From positions 434,001 to 498,000 of the forward strand of contig JAHBVY010000004.1 of the NCBI GenBank assembly GCA_019637265.1: a DNA stretch of 64,000 nucleotides, in the 5' to 3' direction. Source of the DNA: Polyangiaceae bacterium (GTDB taxonomy: Bacteria; Myxococcota_A; Polyangia; Polyangiales; Polyangiaceae). The notes under the pieces were generated by a model, which saw only the letters and a list, made by a program, of their open reading frames with translations, had not been told where the DNA came from and did no database searches. The position numbers and the translations under genes are program-made. Positions 17,309 through 25,813 of the stretch are shown here, piece after piece (the stretch's first letter is position 1; each line of letters starts with the position of its first letter).

Positions 17309-17695
17309 ATGCCTCGGTTCCCGCTGATCCTGCTCTTCTCGTTTTTTTTGGGGTTTGGCGGCTGCCGCGAGAAGCCGTGGCCCGAGGGGCCACCTCAATC
17401 GCAAGATGAGCAGCTCGCTGAGTCGGTGTGGGTGAGCCGCTGCGCCGAGTGCCACGGACGCACCGGGCGCGGTGATGGCCCTGGCGCGGCGGCCCTCAAG
17501 CAGAAGCCGCCCGATTTCAGCGATCCTGAATGGCAGCGCATCGAAGACGACGACGCGGAGCTGGAGGCGGTCATCCTGCTGGGTGGCCCACCGCTCGGGT
17601 ACTCCCCGGAGATGCCGGCGAACCCCGACTTGGCGAAGACGCCCGCCGTAGGCCCGCTCTTGGTGAAGAAGATCCGCTCACTGGAGCGCAAGTAA
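17309..17695 (+). CDS. Small c-type cytochrome lipoprotein
   Basis: 128 residues. The signal peptide ends in LGFGGC, a lipobox, so it is probably membrane-anchored on the outer face. The haem site is CAECH near residue 43. A methionine in YSPEMPANP near residue 101 is a likely axial ligand. The size and the GRGDGPGAAALKQKPPDF segment fit class I electron carriers. The donor and acceptor are unknown. The stop is followed at once by a perfect family A palindrome. Confidence 0.85.
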   Translation: MPRFPLILLFSFFLGFGGCREKPWPEGPPQSQDEQLAESVWVSRCAECHGRTGRGDGPGAAALKQKPPDFSDPEWQRIEDDDAELEAVILLGGPPLGYSPEMPANPDLAKTPAVGPLLVKKIRSLERK

Positions 17696-17711
17696 GTTTC
17701 CATAAGGAAAC
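17696..17711. repeat. Family A palindrome, perfect copy
   Basis: GTTTCC-ATAA-GGAAAC starts directly after the cytochrome stop codon. The stem is too short and lacks a T run, so it is not a convincing terminator on its own. Confidence 0.6.
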
Positions 17712-17762
17712 ACACGCCTGCACCGCGGAGGCTCAGTCATCGCCGAGCTACCGCGGGCACTC

Positions 17763-17875
17763 AGGTAGGGGCGGGTTTCAAACCCGCCCTCATTCCCGTA
17801 AGGAAAATATCTAGCCCGCGCTCAGGTAGACCGTAGGGGGGGTCAAACCCGCCCGCTCATTCCCGTGAGGAAACA
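17763..17875. repeat. Tandem composite of family C and family A palindromes
   Basis: Two imperfect units of ~65 bases lie between convergent genes. Each has CTCAGGTAG, then a GTAGGGG-type palindrome (17769-17789, arms GGGCGGGTTT/AAACCCGCCC; degenerate at 17833-17854), then a family A palindrome (17792-17807 and 17859-17874). The first stem is strong enough to act as a bidirectional transcription end. Confidence 0.7.
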
Positions 17876-17876
17876 A

Positions 17877-18230
17877 CTACCCCACGTTCAGCTGGGCCTC
17901 GAGCCGCGCGTCGAGGTCGCTGACGCCGAGCACGCCCGCCACCCGCGTCAGGTACTCGCGCTCCTCCGGGGCGACCGTCCCGTCGGCGCAGGCGGCCTCC
18001 ACCAGGTGCTGGAACGCCTCCTCCTGGGCGGCGGCGGGCAGGCTGAGGATCGCCACGGAGGCCTCGTCCGCCGAAATGATCGGGAAAATGACCTCCCGCT
18101 CCTCGAGGGGGATGCCGAACTTGAGCAGCATCTTCGTGATGAACGCCTCCTCGGCGTCGTCCAGGTCATCGTCGGCGACGACGATCCCTGCGATCAGCTG
18201 ACACACACGCCTGCGCTCTGCCTCGTCCAT
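17877..18230 (-). CDS. TerB-like (tellurite-resistance-type) protein
   Basis: 117 residues, all helical and acidic. DEAERRRVCQLIAGIVVADDDLDDAEEAFI and ACADGTVAPEEREYLTRVAGVLGVS are the two TerB-type repeats, with a D-G-x-V/I-x-x-x-E pattern that can bind metal. TerB proteins are scaffold-like cytosolic proteins; no other ter gene is nearby, so a tellurite role is not supported. The ATG at 18230 has GGAGA just upstream and is preferred to the longer frame. Confidence 0.75.
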   Translation of the reverse strand: MDEAERRRVCQLIAGIVVADDDLDDAEEAFITKMLLKFGIPLEEREVIFPIISADEASVAILSLPAAAQEEAFQHLVEAACADGTVAPEEREYLTRVAGVLGVSDLDARLEAQLNVG

Positions 18231-18841
18231 GGTCTCTCCTTGCGGGAATACTAGCGAAAGCTGGGCCGAGCACCCCTGGTTCCTGCCCCTGTCGGCCAAA
18301 GTGACGCGCCGAGGCGAGCGATCCCTCGAGGGCCTGGGTGGTGACTCTTCGAATACATACGGAAAATTCGGCCCGCGGCGTCGAGGAGCGTCGGCGCTCG
18401 ACGGGTCCGTCGAGCGGCTCGGCGGATCCCACGGCAGCAGAGGAGTGCGCTGGGTGGCGACCCAAGGCGGCGCCGCGGGTCAGCTACAGGTTGGCTGACC
18501 GGCTCGTGCTTCGGCGCTCCGCCGCCGCGTACCCGCCCCAAGGCGCTCCGCCCCAAGCCGGGCTCATAGCCATTTTTGCCTGGTTTTCACGTCGTCATCG
18601 AGGCTGCCCTGCGCCCCACCGAGCGCCACCAGGGGCAAGTGTTCCCACGTTGGGATACGGATCCGCGTGCTTCCGCATGCGATTCCGGGCCCTGGATCGG
18701 CTGCTCCAGCCGTCCATTTCGGCCGTCGAACGGGGGCCGAACCAGCTGCCGAACCAGGTCGCCAGCAGCCCGAACGAGACAATCGTAAAGTAAGTTAGGT
18801 TTTTGATTTGCCTTGGGGGTGGTTAGCGGGTTAGCTTCACG
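18231..18841. other. Gene-free intergenic region
   Basis: About 610 bases between the TerB-like gene and the MarR gene, which diverge. Short open frames on both strands have arginine-rich, unstructured translations and look noncoding. The end nearest the MarR gene turns AT-rich (around 18780-18830) and probably holds its promoter. I found no RNA gene, and no repeat beyond weak half-palindromes. Confidence 0.5.
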
Positions 18842-19321
18842 GTGTTGGCACGCAATAAGACTGAACGTGGCGCTAAAACGCGTCGGGAAAGCAACCTAGG
18901 GCGACTCTTTGCGCTAGTCACTCGTGACTTCCAGCGGCGTATGCTGCAGAAGCTCGCGGAGCGCGGGTTCGACGATCTGCGGGTGTCCCACACCACGCTG
19001 TTCGCGAACCTCGATCCGTCGGGCTCACGCCTGGTGGAGATCGCGGGTCGCGCAGGGATCACCAAGCAGTCGATGGCGGCGATCGCGGACGACCTGGAGG
19101 GGTTGGGCTACATCCATCGTGGCCCAGATCCTCGGGACGGTCGTGCTCGCCTCATCTGGCTGACGGATCGGGGGCGCCAGGCTGTGGCGCGCATCGATCC
19201 GATCGCCCAAGAGATCATCAAAGAGTACGGTCAGGCTTCAGGGCTCCCTCGGGTGCTCCGCCTGTCCCGTGACTTGGCGAAGGTCGTGGCCGATCTCGAG
19301 CTAGAACCAGCGCAAGACTGA
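18842..19321 (+). CDS. MarR-family transcriptional regulator
   Basis: 159 residues. The winged helix is clear: LVEIAGRAGITKQSMAAIADDLEGLGYIHRGPDPRDGRARLIWLTDRGRQAV, with the D-R-D/R wing motif. MarR dimers usually repress adjacent genes and release DNA on binding small molecules. The next gene, an envelope protein 8 bases downstream, is a probable co-transcribed target. The GTG at 18842 is the first start; the basic N terminus (RNKTERGAKTRR) is slightly long for the family. Confidence 0.9.
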   Translation: MLARNKTERGAKTRRESNLGRLFALVTRDFQRRMLQKLAERGFDDLRVSHTTLFANLDPSGSRLVEIAGRAGITKQSMAAIADDLEGLGYIHRGPDPRDGRARLIWLTDRGRQAVARIDPIAQEIIKEYGQASGLPRVLRLSRDLAKVVADLELEPAQD

Positions 19322-19329
19322 CCATCCCC

Positions 19330-20091
19330 ATGGGGTGGGTTGGCGGTGTGATCCGTCAGGGGTGTTTAGCACTCCTGGCGGGGGTCTCCGCTTGCCTTCC
19401 CTACGCGGTCCCCCCTGCGCACTTGAGCGCAGGGGTGGGGCCGGCGAGTGGTACAATCACCGACTCGAGGGGTGGTGTCTCGCCTGGAGCACCACACTAC
19501 ACTCTGCGCGGTGGGGTTCACCCACTGGGCGCGGTCGAGCACCTGACGGGTCGCTCGGTGGACGTGGGTGTGGGCTATCAGCTTGAGCGCTCGACTGGCG
19601 GCGATGGCGGAGGGGTGCCGGTGCACGGCCCCTACGTCGCGTTGGACGCCTACTTGCTCCCGGCAAGTCCGCCGGAGCGCTCGCTCCGTGCGGGCGCTCG
19701 GGTCACGGGAGATTTTTTGTTCGGAGCGGGGGAGTTCGGCGGCGGCGGGATGCTCGCGGCGCTGGTCGAGTGGGTGTTCTATGGGGAGGGCAGTTACGCG
19801 AGTGACGGCGGTGACTCGTTCGCGGCCGGGGTGCACTCGGGCGAGCTGGCGATCGGTGCTTTCCTTGGGGTCACGCACCGCGTGATCGGCGAGCAGAGTT
19901 ACCAAGGGGGCGTGCTGGGGGTGAGCTTGCGGGTGCCGCTGCTCCTGGGGGTGATCTGCTGCGGGTGGCCTGAAGACTGGGGTGGGAGCTCAGGTTCGTC
20001 GTCGGGCTCGAGCTCGGACGATGATGAGCCGCCCAGGCGGACTCCGGCGCGTCCCAAGCCGGGTCGCACCCCGGCGCGCCCGACCCAGTAG
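19330..20091 (+). CDS. Envelope protein of unknown function
   Basis: 253 residues. An N-terminal hydrophobic segment ends at LLAGVSACLP, so it is either a lipoprotein or a secreted protein. The body is Gly-rich with alternating hydrophobic residues (VDVGVGYQLER, YVALDAYLLPA, GELAIGAFLGVTHRVIG), as in small beta-barrels. The C terminus is a Ser/Gly/Asp run followed by a basic Pro-rich repeat (RRTPARPKPGRTPARP). It lies 8 bases after the MarR gene and may be controlled by it. Confidence 0.65.
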   Translation: MGWVGGVIRQGCLALLAGVSACLPYAVPPAHLSAGVGPASGTITDSRGGVSPGAPHYTLRGGVHPLGAVEHLTGRSVDVGVGYQLERSTGGDGGGVPVHGPYVALDAYLLPASPPERSLRAGARVTGDFLFGAGEFGGGGMLAALVEWVFYGEGSYASDGGDSFAAGVHSGELAIGAFLGVTHRVIGEQSYQGGVLGVSLRVPLLLGVICCGWPEDWGGSSGSSSGSSSDDDEPPRRTPARPKPGRTPARPTQ

Positions 20092-20215
20092 TTTTCCGCG
20101 CTCAGCGAGCGCCATACGCCGCGCGGTGCGCGCGGCGGTGGGCTGCCGGTTGGAATCATCGCGCGCCGCGGCTATCCTCCTGGCCCCCCGTTCGGTTTTG
20201 GCTGAGGAGTCGTCT

Positions 20216-21331
20216 ATGCGGTCGTTGGTCGTTGGTTGTGCAGTGGGCATGTTGTGCCTGGTTGGGTGTGGCTCCTCGGCGGAGGAGGGCCCCGGTGGTC
20301 AGGGCGGCAGCGCAGGTGAGGGCGGCTCGCAGGCGGGGAGCGCGGGCGGTGGTCAGGGCGGCACCAGCGGTGGTGGCCAGGGCGGCGCCGCGGGCACGGC
20401 GGGCGGCGGCAGCGGTGGGACCTTCACGGGGGAGACGTTCAGCCTCACGGTGGGTCCGCTGGCGGTGGTCCCGGGGCGCGAGAACACGCAGTGCGTGGTG
20501 CAGCGGCTGAGCAACCCCACGCCAATCCACGTGGGAATGATCCGCAACGTCATCTCCAGCTCGTCGCACCACTTGATCGTCTACAAGACGAACGACACCG
20601 AGGAGCGCACCACGCCCTTCGACTGCACGCCCTTCTTGGAGACGCTGAACCCCGAGGCCGGCGCGCCCTTGATGGTCACGCAAAAGTACGAGGATGAGCT
20701 GCGGCTGCCGGAGGGCGTGGCGTTCACGCTCGACGCGCACCAGATGATCCGCATCGAGCTCCACTACATCAACACCACGACGGCGGACGTGGACGTCACC
20801 GCGACCACCAGCTTCCACACGATGAACACGGAGGACTTCCAGCACGAGGCGGACTTCCTCTTCATCGGCAGCCCTGACATCAGCATCCCGCCGCGGTCTC
20901 AAGCGACGCTGGGGCCGCTCTTCTTCAAGCTTCCGGCGGGCTATGCGGACGTGAACTTCTTCGCCATCACCGGGCACACCCATCAGTATGGCCGCAACGT
21001 GACGGTGGAGCGCACGGCGGGCCGCGATGCTCAGGGCGAGTCGGTGTACAACGTGCCGGGTTGGCGCTGGGATGAGCCGGAGACGGTGCAGCACGATCCG
21101 CCCTTCAAGGTCCCGGACGGCGGTGGCTTCAACTTCACCTGTCAGTGGAACAACACCAGCGACCAAACGGTGCGCTTCGGTGAGAGCGCCAACCAGGAGA
21201 TGTGCTTCTTCTGGAGCTACTACTACCCAAGCCAGGGCGCGAAGGTGTGCGTGGTGAGCCAGGAGTACGGGGTGACGGAGTGCTGCCCCGGCGGCCCGCT
21301 GTGCGGCCTGATCGACGACTTCCTGCGTTGA
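20216..21331 (+). CDS. Copper type II ascorbate-dependent monooxygenase-like lipoprotein
   Basis: 371 residues. The lipobox LVGCGS is followed by a ~50-residue Gly/Ser/Gln linker. The rest matches the two-domain copper monooxygenase fold of PHM and dopamine beta-hydroxylase. Candidate CuH ligands are His118, His119 (SSSHHLIVYKT) and His183 (IELHYIN). Candidate CuM ligands are His254, His256 (GHTHQYG) and Met329 (NQEMCFF). The spacing is almost that of PHM. It is likely an extracytoplasmic hydroxylase or copper protein; the substrate is unknown. The ATG has GAGGAG upstream. Confidence 0.85.
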   Translation: MRSLVVGCAVGMLCLVGCGSSAEEGPGGQGGSAGEGGSQAGSAGGGQGGTSGGGQGGAAGTAGGGSGGTFTGETFSLTVGPLAVVPGRENTQCVVQRLSNPTPIHVGMIRNVISSSSHHLIVYKTNDTEERTTPFDCTPFLETLNPEAGAPLMVTQKYEDELRLPEGVAFTLDAHQMIRIELHYINTTTADVDVTATTSFHTMNTEDFQHEADFLFIGSPDISIPPRSQATLGPLFFKLPAGYADVNFFAITGHTHQYGRNVTVERTAGRDAQGESVYNVPGWRWDEPETVQHDPPFKVPDGGGFNFTCQWNNTSDQTVRFGESANQEMCFFWSYYYPSQGAKVCVVSQEYGVTECCPGGPLCGLIDDFLR

Positions 21332-21336
21332 GGCGG

Positions 21337-22842
21337 CTAGGGCGCCAGCGTGAGGCGCCGTAGCGCCTTCTGGCGCTTGGGGTTGGGCAAGTGACCCAGG
21401 GCGCCGAATTCCTTGCGGTAATCGCTGTAGCGCCCGCCGGCGCGCACCGCCCGCGCTAGCGCCTCACCCTCCTCGGCGCCGTTCTGAGCCAGTACGCTCT
21501 CCACCCACGCCCACTTGGGGCTGGTGGAGCGCACGTCGGCGCGGCCACGGAGGCCGGCTCGTAGTCGCTCGAGGCGCGCCGCCACGACGTCCACCCCGGC
21601 GAACGGCACACCGTCGAGCGGCGTGTTGCGCTTGGGGCACAGGGGAGCGATGCCGAGCGCGATGGGGATCTGCCGGGAGAGCTCGGTGACGAAGGCGACG
21701 CACTCGTCGATGTCAGCGTCCGTTTCCGTGGGGAGACCCAAGATCAAGTACAGTTTGAGCCGGTCGTAGCCGTAGCGGCGCGCGCGCTCTGCGGCGTACT
21801 CGTAGTGCCGCTCGCGGCCGCGGCGCTCGATCATGTCGCGCAGGCGCTCGCTCGCGCCGTCGAGCGCCGTGGTGAGCGTGCGGTAGCCGACGCGGCGCAG
21901 CGCCGCGACGAACTCCTCCTTCAGCCGATCGGGCCGCAGGCTGCTGAGCCCCACCTCCGCACCGCGGTCCGCCAGCGTGTTCACGATGTCGATGATGCGC
22001 GGGTGATCACTCACCGCCGCGCCCACCAACCCCACTCGGCGCGCGTCCTCGGGGATGGTGCTCAGGATGGTCTCTTGAGGCACCAGCCGCATGCCGCCGT
22101 TGGTGGAGCGCCGCATGACGCAGTATTGGCAGCTCCGAGAGCAGCCGCGCTCGGTCTCGATCAAGAACATGTTCGAGAGCTCGGTGTGCGGCGTGCGGAT
22201 CGCGCTGTGCGCGGGCAAGAGCTCGTTGCTGCATGCTGCAATTTTCCGCAGCGCTTCCCCGTGGTGCTCCCCCACGGTGATGCTCGGGTGCTCGGCCAGC
22301 CGCGCGCGCGCCTCGCGGTGGCTGCTCGCCCCCGCGATCGTCTCGATGGCCCAGGGGACGATCTCCTCGGCTTCGCCCATCACCACCGCGTCAGCGAACG
22401 GGAGCAGCGGGCAGGGATTGGAGAAAGTCAGCGGGCCGCCGCATAAAACGAATGGATCGCGATCGTTACGATCGCGCCAAAAAATAGGGATCTTGGCGGC
22501 GTCGAGCATGCGCACCAGGCCCGCCAGCTCCAGCTCGTAAGCCACACTGAAGGCCAAGATGGGAAAATCTGAGAGGCCCCGCAGCCCTTCGTAGCTCACC
22601 ACCGGCTCGATCCCGGTGAGCCCCGCGCGGTCACCGCCATCCGGGAGGAACAGGCGCTCGCACATCATGTCCGGCGTCTCCTGCAGCAGCCGGTAGATGC
22701 GCTGAAACCCCAGCGAGCTCATCCCCACGTGGTAGGGCGAGGGGTAGCAGAGCCCGACGCGGATCGGCGCTTGCTTGGGGATGCGGCCGACCTCGTCGGC
22801 GAGTCGCTGACGGATCAGCTTGAGGGTCGCGTTGGAAGCCAA
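21337..22842 (-). CDS. B12-binding-domain radical SAM protein
   Basis: 501 residues. The N-terminal region (VGLCYPSPYHVGMSSLGFQ... to GEAEEIVPW) is of cobalamin-binding-domain type. The radical SAM cluster is CSRSCQYC near residues 234-241, followed by a barrel with LYLILGLPTETDADI. It belongs to the broad B12-dependent radical SAM group, whose members methylate or rearrange unreactive carbons. The substrate is unknown. It converges with the copper protein gene and diverges from the 23087 gene. A degenerate family A copy lies at 21407-21422. Confidence 0.88.
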   Translation of the reverse strand: MASNATLKLIRQRLADEVGRIPKQAPIRVGLCYPSPYHVGMSSLGFQRIYRLLQETPDMMCERLFLPDGGDRAGLTGIEPVVSYEGLRGLSDFPILAFSVAYELELAGLVRMLDAAKIPIFWRDRNDRDPFVLCGGPLTFSNPCPLLPFADAVVMGEAEEIVPWAIETIAGASSHREARARLAEHPSITVGEHHGEALRKIAACSNELLPAHSAIRTPHTELSNMFLIETERGCSRSCQYCVMRRSTNGGMRLVPQETILSTIPEDARRVGLVGAAVSDHPRIIDIVNTLADRGAEVGLSSLRPDRLKEEFVAALRRVGYRTLTTALDGASERLRDMIERRGRERHYEYAAERARRYGYDRLKLYLILGLPTETDADIDECVAFVTELSRQIPIALGIAPLCPKRNTPLDGVPFAGVDVVAARLERLRAGLRGRADVRSTSPKWAWVESVLAQNGAEEGEALARAVRAGGRYSDYRKEFGALGHLPNPKRQKALRRLTLAP

Positions 22843-23086
22843 GGACCTGAACTATAGCGCGCGCCGGCTTCAGCGCGTCTTTCTCCGCTGTTTTGTAGGT
22901 GCTGCGCGCGTGTTTTACGCAGCGCATCAAGGCGGCTCGCGATCCTCGGCGCCTCATGCGGGCGGCGCCGAACCAGCGCCGCACTTCGTGCGCTCGGCGG
23001 CAGCGTCACCGCGCTTCAGGGCGCTGCGACATCGTGGAGTTGGCTTTGCGCGACAAGCCTCCGGCGCCGTGGCCTATACTCCGGAG

Positions 23087-24331
23087 ATGGCAGCCCCAGG
23101 TCACGGTGAGTCCGAGCTGATCTACGACTGGAACGAGATCGCCCGTAAGGGCCGGGTGATCCCCAAGGGGATCGAGTTCTTCGACGAGACGCTGCGCGAC
23201 GGCCTCCAGAACCCGTCAGTCAAAGATCCTGACATCGAGGACAAGCTGCGGCTGATCCACCTGATGGACGGCCTCGGGATCCACGCGGCGGACATCGGGC
23301 TACCCGGCAGCTCGAAGCGCGCCTTCGATGACTGCTTGCGGATTTGTCAAGAGGTGGTGCAGAGCAAGCTCAGCATCAAGCTGGCGTGCGCGGGGCGCAC
23401 CGTCGCGAGCGACATCACGCCCATGGTGGAGCTGTCTCAGCGCGCGGGCGTCCCCATCGAGGTGTATGCCTTCGTCGGCTCGAGCCCGATCCGCGCCTTG
23501 GCGGAGGAGTGGGATCTCGAGCGCATCAAGCGCTTCACCGCGGAGGCGGTCGATGTCGGCGTGAAGAACGGGCTCTCCGTCTGCTACGTGACGGAGGACA
23601 CCACGCGCGCGCGCCCCGAGGTGCTGGCGGAGCTTTTCCGCGTGGCGGTGGACCACGGCGCGGCTTCGCTGTGCTTGTGTGACACGGTGGGTCACGCCAC
23701 GCCGGACGGCGTGCGCAACCTGATCACCTTCACGCGCTCGCTGGTGAGCGCCATGGGTTGTCAGGTGCGCATCGACTGGCACGGCCACAACGATCGCGGC
23801 CTGGGCCTGGTGAACGCGATCTACGCGCTCGAGGTGGGGGCCGATCGCGTGCACGGCACCGCCTTGGGTATCGGCGAGCGCGTGGGCAACGCGCCGATGG
23901 AGCTCATCCTGCTCAACCTCAAGTTGCTCGGCCTGCTCGAGGGTCAAGATCTCACGAACCTGCTCGAGTACTGTCAGCTGACGGGTAAGGCAGTGGGCTT
24001 TCCTATCCCCATCAACTACCCGCTGGTAGGGGACGACGCGTTCCGCACCGCGACCGGCGTGCACGCCGCGGCCATCATCAAGGCGCAGCAGAAGGGCGAC
24101 GACTGGCTCGCCGATCGCATCTACTCCGGGGTGCCGGCCGGCATGTTCGGGCGCCAGCAGGAGATCTGCATCGGCTACATGTCCGGTGCCTCGAACGTGA
24201 ACTACTGGCTGAGGCAGCGTGACATCGAGCCGACGGAGGCCTTGGTGAAGGGGATCCTGGCGCGCGCCAAGGAGTCCAAGCACATCCTCACGGAGGATGA
24301 GGTCCTCAGCGTGATCCACGGTCAGGCCTGA
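23087..24331 (+). CDS. LeuA/HMG-CoA-lyase-like carboxyltransferase-superfamily enzyme
   Basis: 414 residues. The TIM-barrel signature is complete: FFDETLRDGLQNP near residue 32, WHGHNDRGLGLVNAIYALEVGADRVHGT with the metal-binding HGHN, and GIGERVGNAP. These fit the isopropylmalate, homocitrate and citramalate synthase group. It is too short for the LeuA regulatory domain, so leucine feedback is unlikely. The exact acceptor acid cannot be read. The ATG at 23087 begins just after GGAG. A small inverted repeat CCTGAA/TTCAGG (24327-24344) spans the stop. Confidence 0.85.
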   Translation: MAAPGHGESELIYDWNEIARKGRVIPKGIEFFDETLRDGLQNPSVKDPDIEDKLRLIHLMDGLGIHAADIGLPGSSKRAFDDCLRICQEVVQSKLSIKLACAGRTVASDITPMVELSQRAGVPIEVYAFVGSSPIRALAEEWDLERIKRFTAEAVDVGVKNGLSVCYVTEDTTRARPEVLAELFRVAVDHGAASLCLCDTVGHATPDGVRNLITFTRSLVSAMGCQVRIDWHGHNDRGLGLVNAIYALEVGADRVHGTALGIGERVGNAPMELILLNLKLLGLLEGQDLTNLLEYCQLTGKAVGFPIPINYPLVGDDAFRTATGVHAAAIIKAQQKGDDWLADRIYSGVPAGMFGRQQEICIGYMSGASNVNYWLRQRDIEPTEALVKGILARAKESKHILTEDEVLSVIHGQA

Positions 24332-24344
24332 AGACCTTTTCAGG
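24327..24344 (+). terminator. Possible terminator hairpin
   Basis: CCTGAA-GACCTT-TTCAGG overlaps the stop codon of the 23087 gene. The stem is only six pairs and no T run follows, so termination is a weak inference. Confidence 0.25.
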
Positions 24345-24577
24345 ACTGAGCCGCGCCTCGAACGGCGGACGGTCGGTGGGCCTGGGGCGAGCAGATCGCT
24401 TTTGGGGGGGGTTGGGTTCCATCGCGCGGCGCGTCGAGCCACCAGCCAGGCGCGGCGCGCGTTGGGACGGTGCGTCATTTCCCATCAGCGCAAGGCGGGT
24501 GACGGCGCTCGGTTGCGTCAGTTAGTCTCGGTGCTCTAGACGGGGCGCGTGCCCTCGTGCGTCTTCAGGAGGAGTCG

Positions 24578-25813
24578 ATGACACCCTATCAGACCACCAA
24601 CCATTTCCTGGAACAGGGCTTCGCGTTGCTCGAGATGGAGCCGAGGTACAAGGCGCTCCTGATGACGCCGAGCCGCGAGCTCCGGGTGGAGCTCGCGATC
24701 GAGATGGATGACGGGTCCATCGGGAACTACATCGGCTACCGCGTGCAGCACGACAACGCGCGTGGCCCTTACAAAGGTGGCCTGCGTTACCACCCCGAGG
24801 TGGACATCGACGAGGTGCGCGCGCTGGCGTCGCTGATGACCTGGAAGACGGCGCTCATCGGTGTGCCCTATGGCGGGGCGAAGGGCGGCATCCAGGTGGA
24901 TCCTTCGCAGCTGAGCCCACGGGAGCTCGAGCGGCTCACGCGGCGCTTCACCGAGCAGATTGGTGAGTTCATCGGACCAGCCATCGACATCCCGGCGCCG
25001 GACATGAACACCAACGCCCAGGTGATGAGCTGGATCTTCGATCAATACAGCCGCCGCTACGGGTACAGCCCAGGCGTGGTCACGGGGAAGCCGGTGGGGC
25101 TGCATGGCAGCCTGGGGCGCGACGCGGCGACCGGGCGAGGCTGCCTGTTCGCCATCCGGGAGACGCTGAGCGCTCGCGGCGAGCAGCTGAACAAGGCCTC
25201 CTTCGTGATCCAAGGCTTCGGCAACGTGGGCAGCTGGTTCGCCCGCCTGGTGCACGAGGCGGGCGGCCGCGTGGTGGCGGTGAGCGACGTGCACGGCGGC
25301 ATCGCGAATCCCGAAGGCCTCGATGTCCCCGCGCTGATGCGCTACGTCGCGGAGACGAAGCGCGTCGGGGGTTTCCCTGGGGCAAAAGACATCTCCAACG
25401 CCGAGCTGCTGACCACGCCCTGCGACGTGCTGGTGCCGGCGGCGCTGGGTCACGTGATCACCGCGGAGAACGCCGGGCAGATCAACGCTCGCTACGTGCT
25501 GGAGGCCGCCAACGGCCCCTGCACCGCCCAGGGGGACGCCGTGCTGAACAGCCGTGGCATCGTCTGCATCCCTGACATCTTCGCGAACGCTGGCGGCGTC
25601 ACCGTGAGCTACTTCGAGTGGGTGCAGAACACCCAGAACCTGCGCTGGACGGAGGCGGAGGTGAACCAGCGGCTCGAGGAGCACATGGTGAGCGCGCACG
25701 CTGCGATCGTGAAGGCGATGGAAGACTACGGCGGCTGCTCGATGCGCGCCGCGGCGTTCGCCCTCGCCGTCCAGCGCGTGAAGGAGGCGACGGACTTGCG
25801 TGGCCTCGGCTGA
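24578..25813 (+). CDS. gdhA: Glu/Leu/Phe/Val dehydrogenase (glutamate dehydrogenase type)
   Basis: 411 residues. It interconverts an amino acid and its 2-oxo acid with NAD(P)H; glutamate is most likely. GPYKGGLRYHP (Lys66), MTWKTALIGVPYGGAKGG (Lys90 and catalytic Lys102) and the Rossmann loop IQGFGNVGSW are present. The length fits the ~410-residue hexameric class. The ATG at 24578 is fixed by GGAGGAG 5 bases upstream, better than the earlier in-frame GTG. A degenerate family A copy (25371-25386) encodes GGFPGAK. The DUF4846 gene overlaps its end. Confidence 0.93.
   Translation: MTPYQTTNHFLEQGFALLEMEPRYKALLMTPSRELRVELAIEMDDGSIGNYIGYRVQHDNARGPYKGGLRYHPEVDIDEVRALASLMTWKTALIGVPYGGAKGGIQVDPSQLSPRELERLTRRFTEQIGEFIGPAIDIPAPDMNTNAQVMSWIFDQYSRRYGYSPGVVTGKPVGLHGSLGRDAATGRGCLFAIRETLSARGEQLNKASFVIQGFGNVGSWFARLVHEAGGRVVAVSDVHGGIANPEGLDVPALMRYVAETKRVGGFPGAKDISNAELLTTPCDVLVPAALGHVITAENAGQINARYVLEAANGPCTAQGDAVLNSRGIVCIPDIFANAGGVTVSYFEWVQNTQNLRWTEAEVNQRLEEHMVSAHAAIVKAMEDYGGCSMRAAAFALAVQRVKEATDLRGLG

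Noticed and set aside
17696-17711. Rho-independent terminator after the cytochrome gene
   Set aside because: A six-pair stem with no T run; it matches dispersed family A copies found inside genes, so a terminator reading is not needed.
18231-18841. Coding frames of 70-150 codons in the 610-base gap
   Set aside because: All translations are Arg/Ser/Pro-rich, lack ribosome sites and overlap one another on both strands.
24536-25699. Long minus-strand frame opposite the dehydrogenase gene
   Set aside because: Antisense shadow of a clear enzyme gene with a strong ribosome site; no motif on the minus strand.
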